Source: Chitinophaga dinghuensis
GTDB lineage: Bacteria; Bacteroidota; Bacteroidia; Chitinophagales; Chitinophagaceae
NCBI RefSeq assembly: GCF_003259435.1
Contig: NZ_QLMA01000009.1
Location: forward strand, 5,313-69,312
DNA length: 64,000 nt
Direction: 5' to 3'
Made by a program: the position numbers and the translations under genes. Positions 1 through 9,231 of the stretch are shown one piece after another. Under the pieces are notes generated by a model. It saw nothing but the letters and a program-made list of their open reading frames with translations. It was not told where the DNA came from and made no database searches. Position 1 is the first letter of the stretch. The number at the start of each line of letters is the position of its first letter.

Positions 1-1
1 A

Positions 2-2902
2 GCCGCCGATATCAATATCGATAGCGTACAGAATGTATGTCTGGGAGACACGGTTCGTCTGGTACCAACAAGTACCACCATCACTAACCCAGTGTTCCTC
101 TGGTACGCAGACCAGCAGAAAACAACGCCAATCACTAATGGCGTGAACCCTGCAACCGGTGTGCTGACCCTTACAAACCTGAGCACAGGAACTTATACTT
201 ACTATGTAAGCGTAAGCAGCAATGGTAACTGCGCGAACCTTGCAGGAGATCTGAAACAGGTAACCGTAAATGTTGGCAGAAAAGCAACAGCAGCCGACAT
301 ACAGGTAACTGGTAACACGACTACTTGTGCGAATACTACAGTAACACTCACTGCTAGCAGCACTACTGTTACTAATCCAGTGTTCAGATGGTATCGTGAT
401 GCTGCCCTGACTCAGTTCATCAGAAGCACCAGCACATTCGTTACAGATACGCTGACAACCACCACTACCTACTACGTAACAGTACAAGGTGTGAATGCAT
501 GTGAAAATGCACCGGGTGCAGCCCAGTCTGTAACAGTAACAGTGACTAGCGCACTCCCTGCTCCAACAGTATCAGGTGCTGCCATCTGTGCCGGTCAGAC
601 GGCCTTAGTGCAGGTGACTAATCCAGATGCAACGGTGACTTATACATGGTATAATAACCAGACAAGAAGCGTGCTCCTTGCAACAGCTGATTCCTTCAGA
701 ACAGGTCCGCTCACAGCAGATACTACCCTGTATGTACAAGCAAGCAAAGCGGGTTGCATATCACAACTGGTACCGGCAGTGATTACGGTGAATAGTGTGG
801 CAAGTCCAGTTGTAGACGCTAATCAGCCAGTATGCGCAGGTAGCTCAGGAACGCTTGTAATCAAAGCTCCAGTAAATGGCGTGGTTTACAGATGGTATAA
901 TGTACCAACTGGTGGTACTGCGCTGAATACAGATGCAGGCACTAGCTTCATCACCGGACCACTGAATACATCTACTATCTTCTATGTAGAGGCAACAGGT
1001 ACTTCCGGATGTACAGGCGCTTCAGGCCGTGTACCAGTAACAGCAGTGATCACTCCTGCTCCGGGTGCACCAACCCTGGTAACGAATAACCAGACGATCT
1101 GTGCAGGCGGCAGCGTGACCTTCACCATCGCTAATCCAGATCCATCCGTGACTTACCACTGGTTTACTGCAGCGGTGAATGGTACAGAGCTGACTCCAAC
1201 CACACCGACTACATTGACAGTCAATAATGTGATAGCAACCACTACTTACTATGTAAGTGCAGTGAATGCGGCAGGTTGTAGCAACGCAGGTGGCAGAACA
1301 ACTGCTACAGTGAATGTAAACCCTGCACCAACTGCACCAGTAGTGACTATACCAAATCAAGTGGTATGTCTGAACAACAGCGCTACATTCCAGGTAAGCA
1401 ATCCGGATCCTGCACTGACCTACGTATGGTATGGTGCAACCAATAACGATAGCCTGACAACAGGTACATCGTTCACCACTCCGGTGCTGACAGCTAACAT
1501 GAACTACTATGTGGTGGCTAAGAACAACACCGGTTGCTCTAGTCAGTCAAATACAGCAGTCACTGTTACTGTAACCAATAGTATCGCTACTCCGACAGTC
1601 GGCGCAAACCAAACGCTCTGTCTGGGTCAGACACTAACACTCAATGTGATAAATCCGGTAGCAGGTATTGTTTATCACTGGTACACAACAGCAACAGGCG
1701 GTACGCCAGTAGCAACCGGTGCAACAGTAACCTTCAATGGCGTCATCGCAAACACTGCTTACTATGTAGATGCAAGTGCTACTGCTGGTAACTGTACAAG
1801 TTCCACTAGAGCAATGATATCTGTAACAGTAAATAGTATTCCGGCAGCGCCTGCGGCAGCAAATCCAGGAGTGACCACATGTCTGAATACCACTGCAACG
1901 CTGGCAGTACTGAATGCTGATCCTACATTGACTTATAACTGGTACACCGTACAATCAGGCGGTACCCCAGTAGCAACAGGCGCAAGCGTGAACGTCGGAC
2001 CAATCACTACTAATACGAACTACTATGTGGAAGATGTGAATGCAAGCGGTTGTCCAAGTGCTCAACGTACACTGGTAACAGTTACAGCCAGCACAGCGCC
2101 AGCAGCGCCACAAGTATCCGGAAATGGTCAGAGTCAATGTCCAGGATCGTCTTACATCCTGACCGCAACATCCACAACGCCAGGTGCATCCTTCGCATGG
2201 TACACTACGGCAACAGGTGGTACGCCGATCAGTCAGACATCCATATTCACAACTCCGGCCATCAGCCAGAATACTACCTACTATGTAGAAGCATCTATCA
2301 ACGGCGGATGTGTAAGCGCAACCAGAACAGCAGTTCCAATTACAGTACTGGCGCCTCTGCCTGCACCAGTAGTAACTGTAACCAATAAAACTGCTACCAG
2401 CATTACGTTTACATGGACCGCTATACCAGGTGCAACAGGTTATGTAGTATCTGTGGGCGACTCTACCCACTTCGTAGCTCCAAGCACAGGTGCAACTGGT
2501 ACCTCTCACACAGTTACCAACCTGCAACCAAATCAGAATGTAACCATCTATGTAAGAGCAATCGGAGTAGGTACCTGTCAGAACAGTCCGATCACGGCCG
2601 TGACAGACAAGACCACGAATCCAAATGGTAACAACTGTTATGTACCGAACCTCTTCAGTCCAAACGGTGATGGTATCAATGATATCGAGTATGTATACGG
2701 TACCGCTATCGCACAGCTCGAATTCAGAATCTACAATCATTGGGGACAACTGGTATTCGAATCCAAAGACCAACGTCAAGGATGGGATGGTACCATGAAC
2801 GGAGTGAAACAACCAGTAGGTGTGTATGTGTACATACTGAAAGCTACCATGCAGGATGGCACAGTAGTTACGAAGAAAGGTAACGTAACGCTGATGAGAT
2901 AA
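2..2902 (+). CDS. Ig-like repeat surface protein with T9SS type-B C-terminal domain (5' partial)
   Basis: The reading frame is open to the left edge, so the N-terminus and signal peptide lie outside the window; an internal GTG at 92 is not the start. The visible part has nine Ig-like repeats of about 82-96 residues, each with an aromatic-x-Trp-Tyr/Phe core (Trp codons near 101, 388, 646, 891, 1159, 1426, 1678, 1938 and 2197), a Cys pair and a closing Tyr-Tyr-Val strand. A fibronectin-III-like domain (about 2359-2625) follows. The last 88 residues (from 2635) carry FSPNGDGIND and WDGT, the hallmark of the gliding-motility-associated C-terminal domain (TIGR04131 type), a type-B sorting signal of the type IX secretion system. 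The role inferred is an exported, cell-surface adhesin. A PorP/SprF gene follows directly, as is usual for type-B cargo. Confidence 0.9.
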   Translation, partial: AADINIDSVQNVCLGDTVRLVPTSTTITNPVFLWYADQQKTTPITNGVNPATGVLTLTNLSTGTYTYYVSVSSNGNCANLAGDLKQVTVNVGRKATAADIQVTGNTTTCANTTVTLTASSTTVTNPVFRWYRDAALTQFIRSTSTFVTDTLTTTTTYYVTVQGVNACENAPGAAQSVTVTVTSALPAPTVSGAAICAGQTALVQVTNPDATVTYTWYNNQTRSVLLATADSFRTGPLTADTTLYVQASKAGCISQLVPAVITVNSVASPVVDANQPVCAGSSGTLVIKAPVNGVVYRWYNVPTGGTALNTDAGTSFITGPLNTSTIFYVEATGTSGCTGASGRVPVTAVITPAPGAPTLVTNNQTICAGGSVTFTIANPDPSVTYHWFTAAVNGTELTPTTPTTLTVNNVIATTTYYVSAVNAAGCSNAGGRTTATVNVNPAPTAPVVTIPNQVVCLNNSATFQVSNPDPALTYVWYGATNNDSLTTGTSFTTPVLTANMNYYVVAKNNTGCSSQSNTAVTVTVTNSIATPTVGANQTLCLGQTLTLNVINPVAGIVYHWYTTATGGTPVATGATVTFNGVIANTAYYVDASATAGNCTSSTRAMISVTVNSIPAAPAAANPGVTTCLNTTATLAVLNADPTLTYNWYTVQSGGTPVATGASVNVGPITTNTNYYVEDVNASGCPSAQRTLVTVTASTAPAAPQVSGNGQSQCPGSSYILTATSTTPGASFAWYTTATGGTPISQTSIFTTPAISQNTTYYVEASINGGCVSATRTAVPITVLAPLPAPVVTVTNKTATSITFTWTAIPGATGYVVSVGDSTHFVAPSTGATGTSHTVTNLQPNQNVTIYVRAIGVGTCQNSPITAVTDKTTNPNGNNCYVPNLFSPNGDGINDIEYVYGTAIAQLEFRIYNHWGQLVFESKDQRQGWDGTMNGVKQPVGVYVYILKATMQDGTVVTKKGNVTLMR

Positions 2903-2993
2903 CAGCAATTCGGATAACCCGGAATATATAACAATCGCCGGGATACTGACAAACACAGTATCCCGGCCATCTTGAACAATAAAAAATGTTCCT

Positions 2994-4001
2994 ATGAAGA
3001 GGATTTTTATAGTTGCAATACTTTTATGGAGCAGTTTGTTGCCCCGTTTATCTGTTGCACAGGTAGACCCGCATTTCTCTCAATACTATGCTTACCCATT
3101 GTGGTTAAACCCTGCGCTGACAGGTATCCTTGACGGCGATTATCGCATCAATGCAGATTATCGTAATCAATGGGCGAACTATGGGAAACCGTTTTCTACA
3201 GCGGGCGTATCCATCGATGCTGCAACGGACAAAAATATTGGGATAGGCGCCAATGTGCTGAATATGTCTGCCGGCGATGCCGGATATAATTATCTCAATG
3301 CAATGGCCAGCGTATCCTATAGCGGCGTGAAATTCGGTAAAACGAAAACCAGTCAGCTGGTATTCGGTATCCAGGCCGGATTGCTGAACAGAAGAGTAGA
3401 TCCCGCTAAGTTCCAGACAGGTAGCCAGTTTAATCCAACAATCGGATTCGATCCAAGCATCGCAAATGGTGAGAACGTTACCAAAACATCTGCTTCCGCT
3501 TTTGATGCCAACGCAGGTGTGGTTTTCTTCGATGGTAACCCTAATCACAAATTCAATCCTTTCGTTGGTTTTTCTGCCGCTCACCTGACTCAACCTAAAG
3601 ATCCATTCTCCGCAGACGGTATGGAAAAAACATTACCTGTCAGATGGTTATTCCATGGCGGTACCAAAATTACCCTGAACGAACAAATCAGTCTAACCCC
3701 TACAGGGTTGTATATGCACCAGGGAAATGCAGAAGAAACAGTACTCGGTATATATGCCCAAATGGCGGTAAATCCAGAATTCGACTTTCTCATTGGAGGA
3801 AACTACCGGTTCGCAGATGCAGCTATACCCTTTGTAGGTTTTCACTTTAAAAACTTTGTGCTGGGCCTCAGCTATGATGCAAGTACCTCTAGTATGAGAA
3901 GACTCGTAAATGGTAGCCAGAGCTTTGAGGTGTCACTTTCTTTCATCAGCAGAAAGAGAAGACTGCTGAACCAGGATTACTTTATCTGTCCAAGATTATA
4001 A
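2994..4001 (+). CDS. PorP/SprF family type IX secretion membrane protein
   Basis: The 335-residue product has a signal peptide (about 1-22, ending LSVAQ) followed by the DPHFSQYYAYPLWLNPALTG signature that opens PorP/SprF proteins. The rest has the alternating pattern of an outer-membrane beta-barrel. SprF of Flavobacterium johnsoniae is needed for secretion of its cognate type-B CTD protein SprB; by analogy this gene probably serves the adhesin encoded 91 bp upstream. The OmpA-family gene starts 57 bp downstream, so the three genes look like one unit. The partner assignment rests on gene order only. Confidence 0.92.
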   Translation: MKRIFIVAILLWSSLLPRLSVAQVDPHFSQYYAYPLWLNPALTGILDGDYRINADYRNQWANYGKPFSTAGVSIDAATDKNIGIGANVLNMSAGDAGYNYLNAMASVSYSGVKFGKTKTSQLVFGIQAGLLNRRVDPAKFQTGSQFNPTIGFDPSIANGENVTKTSASAFDANAGVVFFDGNPNHKFNPFVGFSAAHLTQPKDPFSADGMEKTLPVRWLFHGGTKITLNEQISLTPTGLYMHQGNAEETVLGIYAQMAVNPEFDFLIGGNYRFADAAIPFVGFHFKNFVLGLSYDASTSSMRRLVNGSQSFEVSLSFISRKRRLLNQDYFICPRL

Positions 4002-4058
4002 TCTGTTGAAAGGATGAGAGAGCGGAAAAAATATACAGAACAAAGAAATGGAACCCTC

Positions 4059-6113
4059 ATGAAAAAATTTACACTCTGCTGTTTGCTTGTATTGACAGGT
4101 CTGTTCTATTCTGCGCAGGCACAATATGTTTATGACTACAAACATACTGCCGATGTATACTATAATGCAAAAGACTACTACTCTGCTGCACAGTATTACA
4201 ACAAAGCGCTCGGAACATTCAAGATTAAGTCAGAACAAGTATTACCCTATGCTGTTGCCGGCGCCGCTCCCCCAACGGGAAAACTGAAAGATTATCAACA
4301 AGTGGTCGCACGACTCGCAGAGTCGTACCGACTATACAATGATTACGGCAATGCTGAAACCTGGTATGCCCAATTAGTAGGGTTTAATAATCCCCAGTAC
4401 CCACAGGCGAGATTCTGGTATGGCGTGTGTTTGCGCGCTAATGGTAAATACGCAGAAGCCCTGGAACAATTCAATAAATTCAAACAATCCTACACCGCTT
4501 CAGATGAGATTTCTACCCGCGTAAACCTCGAAATACAAACTTGCGAATTCGCTTTAGAAGAAGAAAAGAAACAACCTAAATACACGATCGTAAAACTCTC
4601 CGGAAATGTAAATGAAGGCGGCGCCAATTACGCCCCTGTTATGATGGACCCAGGTACATTGATGTTTACTTCTTCCCGTCCGGAAACGCCGCCATTACCG
4701 GCAAATGCCAGTACGCCAGAGAAAAAGAAACAAGAAAGAAAAGGAACGCCATATGTAAATACCCTGTATACAGCTACCGGCTCAGGGAATGATTTCGCTA
4801 ACTCGCAGAAGTTGCCTATTACCAATCCTCCAAAAGGCTATGATCAAGGCGTGTCAACCGTCTCCCCAGATGGTAAAACAATGTTTCTCACCCGCTGGAC
4901 GGTTAAGAACGGCCTTAAACAAGCATCTATTTGTATCAGTACCAAACAAAACAATAACTGGTCTGATCCCCAACCGTTAGGCTCCAATGTAAATGTGGAT
5001 GGCTATAATTCAATGCAGCCTTATATTACAGCAGATGGGAAATACCTCCTCTTCACATCTAACCGCCCAGGCGGTATGGGTAAGAACGATATTTGGTATT
5101 GTCTGATGTCAAACGGAACTCCTGGAAGCGCCAGAAATATGGGCACCACCATCAATACCAAAGATGAAGAACAAGCTCCCTTCTATGATCAGGAGAAAAA
5201 TGTACTGATCTTTAGTTCCGATGGACGTGTAGGATATGGAGGACTGGATTTCTTCCAAAGTGAAGGTGATTTCGGTAGCTGGTCGGCTCCGAAAAATATG
5301 GGGAAACCACTGAACTCAGCAAAGGATGATATCTACTATACAGCAGCTGATAATACGCATCCATTTGCATCCGGGTTTATCAGTTCAGACAGAGAATCTG
5401 TTTGCTGCCTGGAAATTTTTGCAGTAAAACGTATCCGCAAAATAGTAACCGGTTTAATCACAGATTGCGATACACATCAGCCATTAGCCGGCGCTACTGT
5501 TACATTATTAGATACCGTGCGTCAGAAACAGATCGATAAAGTAACGTTGGATGCAACTGGTAAATATACATTTGAAGTGGATCCAAACAGATCCTATAAG
5601 TTGATTGCAGAAAAAGATAATTACTTCACTAAATCATTACACTTCAAAGCGGATGGATTAGATAATGCAGATGAAATGCAGAATCCAACACTATGCCTGC
5701 AACATTATGAAGTAGAGAAACCAATTATTCTTAACAATATATATTACGACTTCAACAAAGCTACCTTAAGACCAGAATCAAAAGTGGTACTGGATACAGT
5801 GGTAGATATGTTGAACGAAAATCCGAAACTCACCATAGAAATGAGTGCGCATACGGACAGTATCGGATCTGATAAATACAATATGAAATTGTCTCAGGCG
5901 CGTGCGCAATCCTGTGTGGATTACCTGATCAGTAAAGGGATTTCTCCATCAAGACTGATCGCGAAAGGTTATGGCAAATCAAGACCAATTGCACCGAACT
6001 CACTGCCTAATCATAAGGATAATCCGGAAGGCCGTCAGATGAACAGACGAACAGAATTTAAAGTGTTGAAAAGACAAGTGAATGTGACTGCTACCTCTTA
6101 TCAACAGGAGTGA
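4059..6113 (+). CDS. PorE-like OmpA family protein (TPR, beta-propeller, carboxypeptidase-regulatory domain, OmpA-C)
   Basis: I chose the ATG at 4059 because it begins a clean signal peptide (MKKFTLCCLLVLTG, cleavage near SAQAQ); an upstream in-frame ATG at 4014 would put 15 polar residues before it. In the 684-residue product, TPR-like helices cover about 22-190. PD40/WD40-type propeller blades (repeated LMFTSSRP, LLFTSNRPGG and LIFSSDGR strands) cover about 190-455. A carboxypeptidase regulatory-like fold starts at about 461 (TGLITDCDTHQPLAGA). An OmpA peptidoglycan-binding domain runs from about 560 to the end (FNKATLRPES, HTDSIG, NRRTEF). This is the domain order of PorE of Porphyromonas gingivalis, which links the secretion machine to peptidoglycan. 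The role here is inferred from architecture and neighbours. A terminator follows at 6164. Confidence 0.88.
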   Translation: MKKFTLCCLLVLTGLFYSAQAQYVYDYKHTADVYYNAKDYYSAAQYYNKALGTFKIKSEQVLPYAVAGAAPPTGKLKDYQQVVARLAESYRLYNDYGNAETWYAQLVGFNNPQYPQARFWYGVCLRANGKYAEALEQFNKFKQSYTASDEISTRVNLEIQTCEFALEEEKKQPKYTIVKLSGNVNEGGANYAPVMMDPGTLMFTSSRPETPPLPANASTPEKKKQERKGTPYVNTLYTATGSGNDFANSQKLPITNPPKGYDQGVSTVSPDGKTMFLTRWTVKNGLKQASICISTKQNNNWSDPQPLGSNVNVDGYNSMQPYITADGKYLLFTSNRPGGMGKNDIWYCLMSNGTPGSARNMGTTINTKDEEQAPFYDQEKNVLIFSSDGRVGYGGLDFFQSEGDFGSWSAPKNMGKPLNSAKDDIYYTAADNTHPFASGFISSDRESVCCLEIFAVKRIRKIVTGLITDCDTHQPLAGATVTLLDTVRQKQIDKVTLDATGKYTFEVDPNRSYKLIAEKDNYFTKSLHFKADGLDNADEMQNPTLCLQHYEVEKPIILNNIYYDFNKATLRPESKVVLDTVVDMLNENPKLTIEMSAHTDSIGSDKYNMKLSQARAQSCVDYLISKGISPSRLIAKGYGKSRPIAPNSLPNHKDNPEGRQMNRRTEFKVLKRQVNVTATSYQQE

Positions 6114-6163
6114 TAAAAAATGATTATACCCCATCCATATCCATGAACAACAACAGACCAGTG

Positions 6164-6196
6164 AATAGCCCACGCAATTGCGTGGGCTATTTTTTT
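6164..6196 (+). terminator. Intrinsic terminator after the T9SS trio
   Basis: A perfect 12-bp stem, AATAGCCCACGC with its complement, has a 4-nt AATT loop and is followed by a run of T. It closes the transcript from the OmpA-family gene. Confidence 0.85.
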
Positions 6197-6280
6197 GATT
6201 CATCACACTTTTAACGTTCTATCACCCTGTGAGGTAAATAGTTCATCACTGTTTAAATTAACCAGATATTAAAAAGCTAA

Positions 6281-6793
6281 TTACTTTTTGCCTACAGTAC
6301 CAATAGCCAGGGTATCTTTCTTATCGCCAGACAATACTTTCAGGTGAGCAGCATATTTCAGTACATCAGCATAACGGAAAGCAGTGTCTTTCTGACCAGC
6401 AGGAGTATTCACCTTAATGGTTTTTACGTTCTGGAAGATAGCAACACTCATTGCAGCGCCAGTACCTTTGATGTTGTCGCCGCTGATAGCTGCCAGGGTA
6501 TCAGTACCTGGTTGAGCAGGAGTACCGCCAATCACGTAGATATACTGTTTTGCGTCTTTGGTAGACTTGTTCAGTTTGATGCTCAGGTTGATAGAGCTAT
6601 CTTTGTTTTCAGTCAAAGTAACAGTTGCATTTGTTGCTGCAGCATCAGCGCCAACACCTTTCAATGCATATGATTCAGTACGTGGAGCAGGTCCGTCGTT
6701 TTTGTCGTCTTTTTTACAAGCAGTGAAAGTTACAGCCATAGCAGTAGCCATCATAACTCCCGCTGTGAGAGCATGTTTCTTTGAAATTGACAT
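6281..6793 (-). CDS. Small lipoprotein with K-K-D-D export signal (function unknown)
   Basis: The 170-residue product has a signal peptide ending in a lipobox (TFTAC, Cys26). Directly after the Cys comes K-K-D-D-K, which resembles the acidic/lysine lipoprotein export signal that sends Bacteroidota lipoproteins to the cell surface. The remainder is a predicted all-beta domain rich in Ala, Thr and Lys with a TVTLTENKDSSINLSIKLN strand pair; this is faintly like CHRD-type domains, but too weak to name. The gene stands alone, facing the T9SS trio convergently across the terminator at 6164 and diverging from the PfkB kinase gene across 531 bp. Confidence 0.8.
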   Translation of the reverse strand: MSISKKHALTAGVMMATAMAVTFTACKKDDKNDGPAPRTESYALKGVGADAAATNATVTLTENKDSSINLSIKLNKSTKDAKQYIYVIGGTPAQPGTDTLAAISGDNIKGTGAAMSVAIFQNVKTIKVNTPAGQKDTAFRYADVLKYAAHLKVLSGDKKDTLAIGTVGKK

Positions 6794-7196
6794 AATTTCA
6801 GGTTTAATTGAAGATTGTTAGAATGAATTTTCGGTTATGATATTATTGCAATAGGTTTTCAGCGCTTACTGATCTGTTAAACGGAGATGAAAATTAAAAG
6901 TTACACAGCTGTTGTAAAATTATTTTGAAAAAGAAATTTACGTAACGCTGTAATGCTTTACTGTACTGTGTTATATCGGATTTAATTTTTGTTAAAATTA
7001 TCTTACTGACAAGATGGAAATAATAGGTTAGTTGTCCAGATAAAAAATATTTTAAACGTACTGTAACTTTTGAGGGGACTTGTACTTTTTATTATTTGCT
7101 GATTTTTGTGATGATTGATTATGTTTTCGTATAGTCGTTAACGATATACCGCTAATTTTATTCCAGATAATTTTTAGGGAGACGACATTTTTTCCG

Positions 7197-7229
7197 GGCC
7201 GGATACCCCCTCGGGGGTAAAAATCGGCC
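7197..7229. repeat. GC-rich two-part inverted repeat upstream of the kinase promoter
   Basis: The outer arms GGCCG/CGGCC (7197-7201, 7225-7229) enclose the inner arms TACCCCC/GGGGGTA (7204-7210, 7213-7219) with a 2-nt centre. The element stands out in an AT-rich spacer and ends 36 bp before the -7 box. It could be an operator or a structured RNA end; it lacks the T-run of a terminator. Confidence 0.55.
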
Positions 7230-7265
7230 TGAAATAATAACTGGGGCCGTTTTATAGAGATATAT

Positions 7266-7273
7266 TACCTTTG
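7266..7273 (+). promoter_or_regulatory. -7 element of the PfkB kinase gene
   Basis: TACCTTTG matches the Bacteroidota -7 consensus TAnnTTTG exactly and lies about 50 bp before the ATG at 7325. No clear -33 TTTG is present at the expected distance. The element overlaps an in-frame TTG at 7271, which argues against that TTG as a translation start. Confidence 0.6.
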
Positions 7274-7324
7274 CCGGGTTTTGTATTTTACTTTTATCTA
7301 ATTAAACCAGTAACTAAAAATAGT

Positions 7325-8248
7325 ATGTCTCTCACAGTAGTAGGTACTATGGCGTTCGACGAGATCGAAACACCATTTGGGAAATCAGGAAAAATCATCG
7401 GTGGTTCCGCCACTTTTATCGCTTGGGCTGCTTCTAACTTCGTAAGTCCTATCAACCAGGTATCCGTTATCGGCGGGGACTTCCCTCAGTCCGAAATCGA
7501 TGCCCTGAAAGCTAAAGGCGTTGCCATGGACGGTGTTCAGGTAAAGAAAGATGAAAAAACTTTCTACTGGTCCGGTAAGTACCATATGGATATGAATACC
7601 CGCGACAGCCTGGTTACTGATCTGAATGTACTGGCTGATTTTCAACCAGTTATTCCAGAAAACTACCAAGGTAGTGAGTTCCTGATTCTCGGTAACCTCA
7701 CTCCGCAGGTACAGATGAGCGTACTGGATCAAATGAAGGAAAGACCTAAGTTGATCGTGATGGATACCATGAACTTCTGGATGGAAGTAGCCATGGATGA
7801 TCTGCTGAAAGTACTGAAGAAAGTAGACGTTCTGATGGTGAACGACGGTGAAGCACGTCAGCTGAGTGGTGAATACTCTCTGGTGAAAGCTGCCCGTAAA
7901 ATCCTGACCATGGGTCCTCGCTTCCTGATTATCAAGAAAGGTGAGCACGGCGCCCTCCTGTTCCACGAAAATCATGTATTCTTCGCTCCTGCTATGCCGC
8001 TGGACGACGTTTACGACCCAACCGGCGCTGGTGATACCTTCGCAGGCGGATTTATCGGCTATCTCGCTAAAACAAAAGATATCTCTTTTGAAAATATGAA
8101 AACAGCCATCATCGTAGGTTCTGCAATGGCTTCTTTCTGCGTAGAGAAATTTGGTACTGAACGTATCAGAGCCGTTTCCAAAGACGAAATTCACGCTCGT
8201 ATCAACCAGTTCGTACAACTGGTGAACTTCGATATCGACCTGGTATAG
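7325..8248 (+). CDS. PfkB/ribokinase-family carbohydrate kinase
   Basis: The 307-residue product starts at the ATG at 7325 (MSLTVVGTMAFDEI); a longer TTG start would fall inside the promoter. It shows the N-terminal GGSATFIAWAASNF region for substrate contact and the PfkB signature 2, DPTGAGDTFAGGF, at about 231-243, whose Asp237 is the expected catalytic base. The reaction inferred is ATP-dependent phosphorylation of a sugar or nucleoside; the sequence does not fix the substrate. The gene is monocistronic, with its own -7 box and a terminator at 8285. Confidence 0.88.
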   Translation: MSLTVVGTMAFDEIETPFGKSGKIIGGSATFIAWAASNFVSPINQVSVIGGDFPQSEIDALKAKGVAMDGVQVKKDEKTFYWSGKYHMDMNTRDSLVTDLNVLADFQPVIPENYQGSEFLILGNLTPQVQMSVLDQMKERPKLIVMDTMNFWMEVAMDDLLKVLKKVDVLMVNDGEARQLSGEYSLVKAARKILTMGPRFLIIKKGEHGALLFHENHVFFAPAMPLDDVYDPTGAGDTFAGGFIGYLAKTKDISFENMKTAIIVGSAMASFCVEKFGTERIRAVSKDEIHARINQFVQLVNFDIDLV

Positions 8249-8284
8249 TCCATAAGTCGAATCAGATACAGTTTCAATAAAAAT

Positions 8285-8322
8285 AAAGCCCGTCTCTGTT
8301 ATATAGAGACGGGCTTTGTTTT
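8285..8322. terminator. Bidirectional terminator between convergent genes
   Basis: A 13-bp stem, AAAGCCCGTCTCT, has a 7-nt loop and a T-rich tail on each strand. It serves the kinase gene (+) and the S1/P1 nuclease gene (-). The same arm sequence recurs at 55955-55989. Confidence 0.85.
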
Positions 8323-8338
8323 ATAAGTAATATCTCAA

Positions 8339-9130
8339 TTATTTGAAGATGCTGTTCAGGACAGATGCCAGACGCAGACCACCTTTCAGCAGCTGTGTAT
8401 TCAGATCCTCGATGAACACATAATTATAACGATAGCTCAGTTTGGAATCCGGCTTAGTATAACCATATACCTTATCCGCCATCATATGTGACTCATACAT
8501 CCAGTCTGCAATACTACCCGTCTGGTAAGATTTTACTTGTGCAGCAGTCGCAATATCCAGTGCTTTGGTGTATTCTGTGTAGCTAAGTTGTTGGAAATCA
8601 ATTAGCTGCTCATCCCATACGCGGTGAAGGTTAGAAGGAGTGTTGAACCAGGTCAGGGTGATCTTGTTTCCACCCTGATCTTCGTCTCTACCTACGTGCA
8701 GCGGCTGGTGCATATCTCCCATCATGTGAATGAGGAAGGTTAATGCAAATACTTTTTGCTCTTTAGACAGGGAACGGTTCTTCAGATCCTTGATCATAGC
8801 ATTGGTCTCTGTATAAAGATTTTCGCCGGTGGCTGCCTTTAAGAGACTGTCAAACTCAGGTCTTTCAATACCTCCAGGAAAATCCAGGTAATGCCATTTG
8901 TTGGTATGGTCATACTTGTGGGTGGTATCCGACTTGATGAAATCAGGCCAGTTAGCAACCATAGCCATGCTGGTGCGACCAAGAATGGCTTCTACGGCTT
9001 TGCGTGCCTGTGGTGTCAGATGATTATACGCGATCTCGGCAACGATACGGTGCCCATTAGGTCCCCAGGCAAAGCTGGCAACAGGTAAAAGGAAGCCCAG
9101 AATAAGGGCAAAAATTAATTTCTTTCTCAT
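8339..9130 (-). CDS. S1/P1 family zinc nuclease
   Basis: The 263-residue product has a signal peptide (1-21) whose cleavage would expose Trp22 as the new N-terminus. In S1/P1 nucleases this Trp supplies a zinc ligand through its amino group, and WGPNGHRIVAEIA here matches the family start. Further likely ligands are visible in HMMGDMHQPLHVG, DQGGNKI and NLHRVWDEQL. The expected activity is zinc-dependent hydrolysis of single-stranded nucleic acids or 3'-nucleotides in the periplasm or outside the cell. The gene is convergent with the PfkB kinase gene and divergent from uvrB (101 bp). Confidence 0.93.
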   Translation of the reverse strand: MRKKLIFALILGFLLPVASFAWGPNGHRIVAEIAYNHLTPQARKAVEAILGRTSMAMVANWPDFIKSDTTHKYDHTNKWHYLDFPGGIERPEFDSLLKAATGENLYTETNAMIKDLKNRSLSKEQKVFALTFLIHMMGDMHQPLHVGRDEDQGGNKITLTWFNTPSNLHRVWDEQLIDFQQLSYTEYTKALDIATAAQVKSYQTGSIADWMYESHMMADKVYGYTKPDSKLSYRYNYVFIEDLNTQLLKGGLRLASVLNSIFK

Positions 9131-9231
9131 ACAGTTTAGTCCTCATTAAAGGACAAAAGTAAAGACCTTTTTAACACTTTTGTCAGTACTTCTTTAGTAT
9201 TTTTACATACTGCTCAATTATAAATTACATT

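Larger units (their letters stand above)
6794..7324. other. Divergent intergenic region between lipoprotein and kinase genes
   Basis: This 531-bp AT-rich spacer must hold both promoters. I see an exact -7 match for the kinase gene (7266-7273) and a GC-rich stem-loop at 7197-7229 just upstream of it. The stretch 6830-7150 shows no recognisable gene or RNA. Confidence 0.6.

Noticed and set aside
1955..2956. A 333-codon minus-strand frame inside the Ig-repeat protein
   Set aside because: Cys/Trp/Arg-rich composition typical of an antisense shadow of a Thr/Val-rich repeat gene.
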